The position numbers and the translations under genes are program-made. This document shows positions 55,791 to 62,155 of a DNA stretch of 64,000 nt, piece by piece (within the stretch, counting starts at the first letter, position 1; each line of letters starts with the position of its first letter). The DNA is from Lacihabitans sp. LS3-19 (lineage in GTDB: Bacteria; Bacteroidota; Bacteroidia; Cytophagales; Spirosomataceae): contig NZ_RJUA01000002.1 in the NCBI RefSeq assembly GCF_024343575.1, forward strand, positions 310,001 through 374,000, read 5' to 3'. Below the pieces are notes generated by a model, which saw nothing but the letters and a program-made list of their open reading frames with translations, did not search any database and had not been told where the DNA came from.

Positions 55791-56551
55791 TAGATTCAAT
55801 AAAGTTAGTTTTGGATGAAGTAGGCCAGATTTTTCATTTTATTGGAAGGTTTTTTAAGCAAATTAGAAAAGCACCATTTGAAGCGAGAGAATTTTTGCAC
55901 CAATGCTACATTATTGGGTATAAATCTTTTCCATTGGTAGCTATTACTGGCTTTATTATGGGTATGGTTTTGGCTATTCAAACTCGCCCGACGCTCTCTA
56001 GTTTTGGTGCAGAATCATGGTTGCCTGGCATGGTAGCTTTGTCATTGATTCGCGAGATTTCCCCTGTTATCACTGCCTTGGTTTGTGCAGGTAAAGTTTC
56101 ATCAGGCATAGGGGCGGAGCTTGGCTCTATGAAAGTAACCAATCAGATAGACGCTATGGAGGTTTCAGCCATAAATCCATTCAATTATTTGGTGGTTACA
56201 CGGATTTTGGCATCTACTATTATGATTCCCATTTTGGTTGTTTTGGCGGATGGTGTAAGTGTTTTCGGAGGTTTTGTAGGCGTAAACATTCATTCAGATG
56301 TCAATCTTTACGGTTATTTTTCCAAAGTATTAGAATCACTCTCTTTCGAAGACATCGTTCCAGCTATTATAAAAACCTTCTTTTTCGGATTTGTTATTGG
56401 TTCAGTAGGTTGTTTTCAAGGTTATAATGCCTCCCGAGGTACCGAAAGCGTGGGAAAGGCAGCAAATTCAGCAGTTGTGGTAGCTTCACTTTCTATTTTC
56501 ATTATTGATTTGTTGGCAGTTCAGATTGCCGATTTGATTTTTACAAAATAA
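55787..56551 (+). CDS. MlaE-type ABC transporter permease (module 2)
   Basis: 254-residue permease paralogous to the one at 49988. The signature reads SSGIGAELGSMKVTNQIDAM, and CFQGYNASRGTESVGKAANS is the conserved C-terminal loop. Clear differences through the whole length show this is an old duplication, not a recent copy. ATG overlaps the previous stop (ATGA), so it is translationally coupled to the iron-permease-like gene. Confidence 0.92.
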   Translation: MIDSIKLVLDEVGQIFHFIGRFFKQIRKAPFEAREFLHQCYIIGYKSFPLVAITGFIMGMVLAIQTRPTLSSFGAESWLPGMVALSLIREISPVITALVCAGKVSSGIGAELGSMKVTNQIDAMEVSAINPFNYLVVTRILASTIMIPILVVLADGVSVFGGFVGVNIHSDVNLYGYFSKVLESLSFEDIVPAIIKTFFFGFVIGSVGCFQGYNASRGTESVGKAANSAVVVASLSIFIIDLLAVQIADLIFTK

Positions 56552-56558
56552 AGAAATA

Positions 56559-57392
56559 ATGAACATTTCAAAAAATATAGAATCCAAAACAATTATTCCT
56601 CCGCTTATTCAAAAAAGTGAAAAAGCTGATGGATTAGAAAATTCAATAAATAATGAATCTGCTGAAAATGTCGTAGAAATTAGAAATCTTTTTGTGTCTT
56701 TTGGCAAAAAAAATAAAGTACTCAAAGGGCTTAATTTGCATCTTGAAAAAGGCGAAAGTTTAGTGGTGTTAGGAAAGTCTGGATCAGGCAAGTCTGTAGC
56801 TATTAAGAGTTTAGTAGGTTTGGTAAGGCCTGACAAAGGCGTATTGGATGTTTTTGGTAAGGATGTCTGTAAATTAGATTTGGATGGTTTAAATAAGATT
56901 CGACTTAGAATTGGTTTTTTGTTTCAAAACGGTGCCTTATATGACTCTATGACCGTAAGAGAGAACCTCGCTTTTACTTTTTTGAGACATACAAAAAGAA
57001 ATTATTCCAAAGAAATTGACGAAAAAATACTGGCAACATTAGAAAGTGTAGGATTGGAAAAGGCCATAGATAAATTTCCTTCTGAGCTCTCTGGAGGTAT
57101 GAAAAAACGGGCAGGTTTAGCAAGGATTCTTATTTTGAAACCTGAACTGATGCTATATGATGAGCCAACAACTGGCTTGGATCCAATAACTTCTAGAGAA
57201 ATAAGTGAATTAATCAAATCTATTCAGGCCAAATATAATACTTCTTCTATCATCATTACCCACGATTTGGCATGTGCAAAATCCACTGCGAACCGGGTGG
57301 TAATCTTAAAAGACGGCATAATAGGGGCGGAGGGAACTTATGAAGAACTGGAACAATGTGAGGATGAATGGGTTCGGTCATTTTTTGAATAA
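56559..57392 (+). CDS. MlaF-type ABC ATPase (module 2)
   Basis: 277 residues: an unusual 40-residue N-terminal extension (MNISKNIESKTIIPPLIQKS and on) before the ATPase, then Walker A GKSGSGKSVAIKS, FQNGALYDSMTVREN, signature LSGGMKKRAGLAR and Walker B LMLYDEPTTGLDP. Seven bases after the permease, 13 before MlaD 2. Confidence 0.93.
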   Translation: MNISKNIESKTIIPPLIQKSEKADGLENSINNESAENVVEIRNLFVSFGKKNKVLKGLNLHLEKGESLVVLGKSGSGKSVAIKSLVGLVRPDKGVLDVFGKDVCKLDLDGLNKIRLRIGFLFQNGALYDSMTVRENLAFTFLRHTKRNYSKEIDEKILATLESVGLEKAIDKFPSELSGGMKKRAGLARILILKPELMLYDEPTTGLDPITSREISELIKSIQAKYNTSSIIITHDLACAKSTANRVVILKDGIIGAEGTYEELEQCEDEWVRSFFE

Positions 57393-57405
57393 ATAAAGCA
57401 CAAAT

Positions 57406-58296
57406 ATGAAAAAGGACTCTGGAAATACTTGGAAACTGGGCTTGCTGGTTTTAGCTGGCTTACTGTTATTGGTCATTACCATTTATTATGTGGGAAAACA
57501 AAAACACATGTTTGGCTCAACTTTTAACCTAAAATCTCATTTTAAAAACGTGAATGGCCTAAAAGAGGGTAATAATGTTCGTTTTTCGGGTATAAACATA
57601 GGTACAGTGGACGAAATTATGATGATTTCTGATTCTTCAGTTTTGGTAAACTTATTAATAGACTCAAAATTTCAAAAATTTATTAAGACCGACGCACGAG
57701 CAAGTGTTGGTTCAGAAGGCTTGGTGGGTGATAAAGTTTTGGTGATATATCCAGGTACACATGGACATTTGCCTATAAAAAACAATGGTATAATAGCTTC
57801 CGTACAATTAATGGATATGGAAGATTTGATGGAAAAATTAAATATTAGTGTTACCAATATTAGCTTGATTTCAGACGAATTGGTGCATTTTACTTATAAA
57901 ATCAATCATGGAAACGGAATGCTGAGGAAAATAATATCTGATGAAGAATTTTCAAAAAGCTTTAATGTTACTATGTCCAATTTGGCAAATAGTTCAGATG
58001 AATTTTCGAAGTTTTCAACAAAAATGAACTCAAAGAAAGGAGCTTTGAATAAGCTTTTGAGCGACGAAGGTTTTAGCCAGTCACTTGATTCCACAATGTA
58101 CAATCTCCAAACAAGTTCCAAAGGTTTTAGCGATAATATGGAAGCATTAAAAAATAGTTTTTTGCTGAGAAATTATTTTGACAAAAAAGAGAAAATTGAA
58201 GATAAAACAAAAACTGAAAAGTTTAGATTTAGAGATTTGAAATGGTCTGATTTATTTAAAAGAGACAATTCAGTTTCTGTACCTGATTCATTATAA
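57406..58296 (+). CDS. MlaD/MCE-domain protein (module 2)
   Basis: 296 residues: N-terminal anchor (WKLGLLVLAGLLLLVITIYY), MCE domain about 40-125 (GNNVRFSGINIGTVDEI, GSEGLVGDKVLVIYPG), helical tail, and a basic/acidic end. Parallel in build to the MlaD at 51535. Last gene of the operon headed by the Usp gene; the next operator lies 11 bases downstream. Confidence 0.9.
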   Translation: MKKDSGNTWKLGLLVLAGLLLLVITIYYVGKQKHMFGSTFNLKSHFKNVNGLKEGNNVRFSGINIGTVDEIMMISDSSVLVNLLIDSKFQKFIKTDARASVGSEGLVGDKVLVIYPGTHGHLPIKNNGIIASVQLMDMEDLMEKLNISVTNISLISDELVHFTYKINHGNGMLRKIISDEEFSKSFNVTMSNLANSSDEFSKFSTKMNSKKGALNKLLSDEGFSQSLDSTMYNLQTSSKGFSDNMEALKNSFLLRNYFDKKEKIEDKTKTEKFRFRDLKWSDLFKRDNSVSVPDSL

Positions 58297-58306
58297 TGTG
58301 TGAATG

Positions 58307-58362
58307 ATGCAACATTAATACTTTATTGTGTAACGTAGGAAATACACAATTTCCCACCTTTG
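58307..58362 (+). promoter_or_regulatory. Island promoter, site 5 (before the secreted basic protein)
   Basis: ATGCAA (58307-58312), 15 bases, GTGTAA (58328-58333), 25 bases, then CACCTTTG with TTTG at 58359-58362; 79 bases to the ATG. GTGTGAAT precedes the first half-site, as at site 3. It would drive the run of small envelope genes up to the terminator at 60225. Confidence 0.7.
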
Positions 58363-58441
58363 CAGGGTAAGAAATAGACATCAATTTTGAAAATGTATTT
58401 CTGTAAGGTGTTGATTTTTAGAAAATAAAGTAATTAAGAAA

Positions 58442-58948
58442 ATGAAAAAAATAATTTTAGTTATTGCAGTTTTAATCTACTTATTTCAACCCAATTCAGT
58501 AAAAGCACAAGTTAAGTTTGGATTAAATATTAATATAGCAACACAGCCGATTTGGGGTCCAGCAGGCAATGACTACGTAAATTATTATTATTTGCCAGAT
58601 ATTGATATTTTTTATAACGTGCCAAGACACAAATATGTATTTGTGCAAAATCGGAAGTGGATATTTTCAGATATTTTGCCATATGAATACAGAAATTACA
58701 ATCTTTATAGTGGCTACAAAGCTGTTATAAACGAGGATAAACCATATAAAAATGCGGCAATGTATCGTACAAAATATGCATCATACAAAGGGAATCACGA
58801 TTTGAACAATATTCGAAATAGCAGGGAACTGAAGTATTTTGAAAACCCAGATCATCCAGACCATCCAAAATGGGCGAAGACACATCCCCAGAATGGAAAT
58901 TCAAAAAGTAAAAAAACATCAAAAGGGAAAAAAATACGAAAACATTAA
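58442..58948 (+). CDS. Secreted basic protein of unknown function
   Basis: 168 residues with a signal peptide (MKKIILVIAVLIYLFQPNSV, cleavage near KAQ). The mature part has aromatic-rich strands (VNYYYLPDIDIFYNVPRH, KYVFVQNRKWIFSDILPYEY) and ends in a Lys-rich tail (SKSKKTSKGKKIRKH). I do not recognise a family. Being first behind island promoter 5 suggests an envelope stress role; this is inference. Confidence 0.7.
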   Translation: MKKIILVIAVLIYLFQPNSVKAQVKFGLNINIATQPIWGPAGNDYVNYYYLPDIDIFYNVPRHKYVFVQNRKWIFSDILPYEYRNYNLYSGYKAVINEDKPYKNAAMYRTKYASYKGNHDLNNIRNSRELKYFENPDHPDHPKWAKTHPQNGNSKSKKTSKGKKIRKH

Positions 58949-59032
58949 GATTCGCAAATTACGAAAATCCATGAATTTGTTTAAATACGTTTCTAGAAAA
59001 ACACAGCTTTTATCACCTTTAATAATAATATC

Positions 59033-59191
59033 ATGAGCAATTTACTTTATCTAATCGCAGTCGTTTTAATCATTTCTTGGGCTGTAGGTTTTTTCGCCTA
59101 TGGTGCAGGAGGGCTTATTCATGTTTTGTTAGTAATAGCTATAGTAGCTGTGCTTTTAAGGCTTATATCAGGAAGGAAAATTTTAAAATAA
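59033..59191 (+). CDS. lmo0937-type small membrane protein
   Basis: 52 residues, MSNLLYLIAVVLIISWAVGF, then FFAYGAGGLIHVLLVIAIVAVLL in two reads: two hydrophobic helices joined by a Gly-rich turn, with a basic end GRKILK. This is the pattern and length of the lmo0937 family, tiny membrane proteins common in stress regulons, of unknown function. Short enough to be missed by size filters. 26 bases before the YtxH gene. Confidence 0.82.
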   Translation: MSNLLYLIAVVLIISWAVGFFAYGAGGLIHVLLVIAIVAVLLRLISGRKILK

Positions 59192-59217
59192 CAACACATT
59201 TTTTAACAAACAAGATT

Positions 59218-59508
59218 ATGAACAAAGGAAAAGTAGTATTAGGAATGGTCGCCTCTCTGGCGGTAGGAACTATGGTAGGTTTGCTTTTTGCCCCCGAAAA
59301 AGGCTCTAGATTGAGAAGACGAATTGCAGATAAAGGAGAGGATTATGTAGACGCATTGAAAAATAAAATGGAAGAATTTGCAGAAAACGTCAATAAAAAA
59401 TCTCAAAATGCAATCCATGACGTGGAAAAGATGATAAGCAAAGCCACAATGAATTTTGAAGATTCCAAAAAAGATCATAAAGTTGTGGATGTAAATTCAA
59501 AAAGCTGA
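59218..59508 (+). CDS. YtxH-domain protein
   Basis: 96 residues from the ATG at 59218: MNKGKVVLGMVASLAVGTMV is one membrane helix, followed by GLLFAPEKGSRLRRRIADKG (the FAPEKG-x-x-x-R-R signature) and an amphipathic helix. A longer in-frame reading from 59077 crosses the previous gene and is not used. YtxH proteins are general-stress proteins in Bacillus; the mechanism is unknown. Confidence 0.88.
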   Translation: MNKGKVVLGMVASLAVGTMVGLLFAPEKGSRLRRRIADKGEDYVDALKNKMEEFAENVNKKSQNAIHDVEKMISKATMNFEDSKKDHKVVDVNSKS

Positions 59509-59579
59509 ATTTTAATAAAACTAGTAATTTCCAAAGGTTTCTTATACTTCTAGACAGGAGGCCAAAGGGCAAGATTAAT

Positions 59580-59942
59580 ATGAATGAAATAACAATAGAA
59601 ACAATTTTTGAAAAAGCCCAGAATTTTAGCAATTCAACTTTTGAATTATTGAGTTTAAAGGCAATTGATAAATCCGCCAATTTGATGTCTTCATTAGTAG
59701 CTCGGATTTTGGTTATTATTGTCATTCTTTTCTTTTTTATCAATATTAACATTGCTTTAGCACTTTGGCTTGGCGAGGTTTTGGGAAAAACCTATTATGG
59801 ATTTTTTGCTTTTTCAATTTTATACGTATTTCTTGGTGTTTTTATTCTCCCGAGAATTTACCAAAAACTAAAAAAAGAAGTAAGGGTAGAATTTATAAAA
59901 ACGCTGCTTGAAGAAACAAATCTAAATGAAAATACGCCATGA
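59580..59942 (+). CDS. Holin-X-like (phage holin superfamily) membrane protein
   Basis: 120 residues: N-terminal soluble helix, then two hydrophobic helices (ILVIIVILFFFININIALAL near 43-62, YGFFAFSILYVFLGVFILP near 73-91) and a basic end. This pattern is typical of the holin-X/DUF1469 group, often next to YtxH genes in Bacteroidota and unrelated to lysis. No phage genes are near. It overlaps the next gene by 4 bases. Confidence 0.7.
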   Translation: MNEITIETIFEKAQNFSNSTFELLSLKAIDKSANLMSSLVARILVIIVILFFFININIALALWLGEVLGKTYYGFFAFSILYVFLGVFILPRIYQKLKKEVRVEFIKTLLEETNLNENTP

Positions 59943-60184
59943 GAAATGCCTCGGATGCTCTTGTAGAGAGGATTTATTACCTTGAAAATGCCAGAAATGA
60001 AGACTTGTTTTTGCTGAAAGAGGAAATTTCAATGGCAGGCGATAAGCTAAAGCCAATAAATTTAATCAAAAATACAATTCAGGATGTGGCTTTTATTCCG
60101 AACATAAAAGGAAATCTTTTGAGCATGGTTTTGGGTTTTGGAGTAAAATGGATTTCAAGTAGGTTTTTAGGTTCTAGACTTTAG
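59939..60184 (+). CDS. Small protein of unknown function, coupled to the holin-X-like gene
   Basis: 81 residues; ATG overlaps the previous stop. An amphipathic N-terminal part (RIYYLENARNEDLFLLKEEI) is followed by LKPINLIKNTIQDVAF and a weakly hydrophobic end (SMVLGFGVKWISSRFLG). No family recognised. Its operon position suggests it works with the membrane protein before it. Confidence 0.65.
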   Translation: MRNASDALVERIYYLENARNEDLFLLKEEISMAGDKLKPINLIKNTIQDVAFIPNIKGNLLSMVLGFGVKWISSRFLGSRL

Positions 60185-60224
60185 GGATTTTAAACATAAG
60201 TTTATTTAAGACTATAACTAAATG

Positions 60225-60260
60225 AAACACCTCATACTTTTAAGAGAATGAGGTGTTTTT
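60225..60260. terminator. Terminator closing the stress island
   Basis: Perfect 11-bp stem AAACACCTCAT / ATGAGGTGTTT with a 12-base loop and a U-run, between the last island gene and the converging hydrolase gene. Confidence 0.85.
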
Positions 60261-60298
60261 GTTATAATATACATCTTGCTTTTGCATTATTTAATTTA

Positions 60299-61588
60299 TC
60301 ATTCTGGTAAAGCGTGTAATAACTCTAAACCAGTAGAAGATCTAGCCTTGAAGCCTTCCCAAGTTTTGTCGTTTGAGTTTGTCGGAAGATTTAAATATTT
60401 GTTATTGTCTTCTTTTTTAAGATGAATTCCTAAGAATGCCGTGACAAAATGTTGATTTATGTTATTGATTCTTCGCTCATTCCATGAGGGCTCAGCGTAT
60501 CTATAGTACTCGTCAAAATGTAAACCTGGCTGCGTAGACTCCGCCGGAGGAGGATTAGGAGCTACATTATGCCTGGCGTTCATATAGGTCAATAAATACC
60601 TTTCGGTGTTTGTTACGCCATTATAAATTGCTTTTATCCCTTTTTCATAACCCGAAATATCATCCTGACTTCCAGCCACAAAAAATGTCGGTACCTTCAA
60701 TCCTTTCATGCTTTCTGCATCCCAAACACCTCGCTCCATTCCCCAAGGAGCAAAAGCCACCACTGCTTTTACTCTAGCATCTATACTTTTTTGGTAAGCC
60801 TCATTTGAGCCAATTCTTACCTCAAGAGCAGTACTGCCACCAGTCAATGCTCCAAAAAGTTTCAATGAATTATCACTATAACCAGCTCCTGCTACATTTA
60901 AAACACCATATCCACCCATTGAATAGCCTATCAAACCTGTATTTTCAGCATCAATCAGACCTTTTAATTCATTCTTTGTATTATTGAGCTCAGCCATTTG
61001 ATTTAACACAAAAAGGATATCTTTTGAACGATTCAATAAAGTACTCGGAAATCCTGCGGCATCTCTAAAAGTTGATTCTGCATGATCTATTGCCGCTACA
61101 ATATATCCCTTAGAAGCCAAGTTTTCTGTTAGATAGGTCAATAAAAACCTAGAGCCCAAATAGCCATGGGATACTATTATTAAGGGAAATTTGCCATCTT
61201 TGCTTATTGGAGACGCATCTCTCAAAGCTCTTCCTTTAAACTGAAAAGGAATCAAAGGCCTTTTCGGATCATTTGAAGAACCCATAACTTCATCGTAGCT
61301 TATCATTTCTATTTGACCAGCAGGAATATTTGCTGGATACCAAACCTCAACTTTAAGTTTCCTGTCGTACAATACCTCATTGTCTTTTTTGGAGTTTAAA
61401 ATATCTATTTGGTTTTTGTTGATAAATTCTAAGGTTTTAACGCCTACTTTATAATTACCTCTTTTGGCTAATTCAGGTGCGTCAGGCAATGCATCTCCGT
61501 ATATAAATTCCGTTTTTTGTGCAAAAATATCGTTTGTTGAAAACAGAAGTAGAATAATGAAAAAGGAGTAAATCGATTTTGATATCAT
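60299..61588 (-). CDS. Secreted alpha/beta hydrolase
   Basis: 429 residues with a signal peptide (MISKSIYSFFIILLLFSTND, cleavage near FAQ). The alpha/beta-hydrolase core has the oxyanion lead-in PLIIVSHGYLGSR and the nucleophile elbow GYSMG with Ser223; an Asp and a late His (NARHNVAPNPP) complete a plausible triad. It resembles PAF-acetylhydrolase/dienelactone-hydrolase-like esterases. Substrate unknown. Likely single gene. Confidence 0.82.
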   Translation of the reverse strand: MISKSIYSFFIILLLFSTNDIFAQKTEFIYGDALPDAPELAKRGNYKVGVKTLEFINKNQIDILNSKKDNEVLYDRKLKVEVWYPANIPAGQIEMISYDEVMGSSNDPKRPLIPFQFKGRALRDASPISKDGKFPLIIVSHGYLGSRFLLTYLTENLASKGYIVAAIDHAESTFRDAAGFPSTLLNRSKDILFVLNQMAELNNTKNELKGLIDAENTGLIGYSMGGYGVLNVAGAGYSDNSLKLFGALTGGSTALEVRIGSNEAYQKSIDARVKAVVAFAPWGMERGVWDAESMKGLKVPTFFVAGSQDDISGYEKGIKAIYNGVTNTERYLLTYMNARHNVAPNPPPAESTQPGLHFDEYYRYAEPSWNERRINNINQHFVTAFLGIHLKKEDNNKYLNLPTNSNDKTWEGFKARSSTGLELLHALPE

Positions 61589-61640
61589 TTGTATTTAAGG
61601 TTTTTGTTTTAACAAATATCATGAATAAATGTTCATAAAT

Positions 61641-61675
61641 AAAAAAGCCTTCTCAAAATTAATCTGAGAAGGCTT
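61641..61675 (-). terminator. Terminator after the DUF4920 gene
   Basis: Perfect 11-bp stem AAGCCTTCTCA (61645-61655) / TGAGAAGGCTT (61665-61675) with a 9-base loop. On the minus strand the stem is followed by six T, 19 bases past the stop. Confidence 0.88.
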
Positions 61676-61693
61676 CACTAAGGTTTTTATAAA

Positions 61694-62146
61694 TTAATTT
61701 TTTGGCACCAAAACACCTTCAGCCACAAAAGTCAGCTCAGTTTTAGGCTCGGTAATTTTAGCAATTTCTTCTTTTGATTTGCCTGCGTCTTCAGCATAAT
61801 GTTGTAATTCAGCCACACTTGTGCTTTTTACCGCAGGTATTCCTTCAAAAACGACTTTTTTGCCAGCAATGTCTTTAGGCACAAAAAAACCATAGTCTTT
61901 AAAAGTAACACGCATAGTTTGTCCGTCTGCAGTTTTGATTTTCATCCAACACCCAGCTGCCTGACATACAGATTCTACTTCACCTTCAATTTTTACAGGC
62001 TTGGCATCCAAGTCTTTTTTACCTACCAAAGTTGCCGCTTCTTGGCTGCCTTTTGCCTTGATTTTTTTGCCAAAAGAATCATAGTTTTGAGAAAAGCCAA
62101 CAAGTGAGATGGCAGAAAGGAAAGTTAAAATAATTAATTTTTTCAT
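61694..62146 (-). CDS. DUF4920 secreted protein
   Basis: 150 residues with a signal peptide (MKKLIILTFLSAISLVGFSQ). The core has VEGEVESVCQAAGCWMKIKT-like spacing (read IEGEVESVCQAAGCWMKI), two Cys five residues apart that could bind a metal, then FFVPKDIAGKKVVFEG. This matches DUF4920, a Bacteroidota family of unknown function with an OB-like fold. It starts 9 bases after the large protein upstream of it ends on the same strand. Confidence 0.85.
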   Translation of the reverse strand: MKKLIILTFLSAISLVGFSQNYDSFGKKIKAKGSQEAATLVGKKDLDAKPVKIEGEVESVCQAAGCWMKIKTADGQTMRVTFKDYGFFVPKDIAGKKVVFEGIPAVKSTSVAELQHYAEDAGKSKEEIAKITEPKTELTFVAEGVLVPKN

Positions 62147-62155
62147 TTTTGTTGA

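Noticed and set aside
59011-59021. CACCTTTA box before the lmo0937-type gene, possible sixth island promoter
   Set aside because: The -7-like box fits, but no RTGYAA/RTGTWA pair lies at the right distance upstream, so it is not counted with the five.
59077-59217. Longer YtxH reading frame
   Set aside because: It runs through the lmo0937-type gene in another frame and adds a Cys-rich stretch unlike the family; the ATG at 59218 gives the proper anchor.
59580-59942. Phage remnant suggested by a holin-like protein
   Set aside because: No endolysin, integrase or structural phage gene nearby; the holin-X group is widespread in chromosomes next to YtxH genes.
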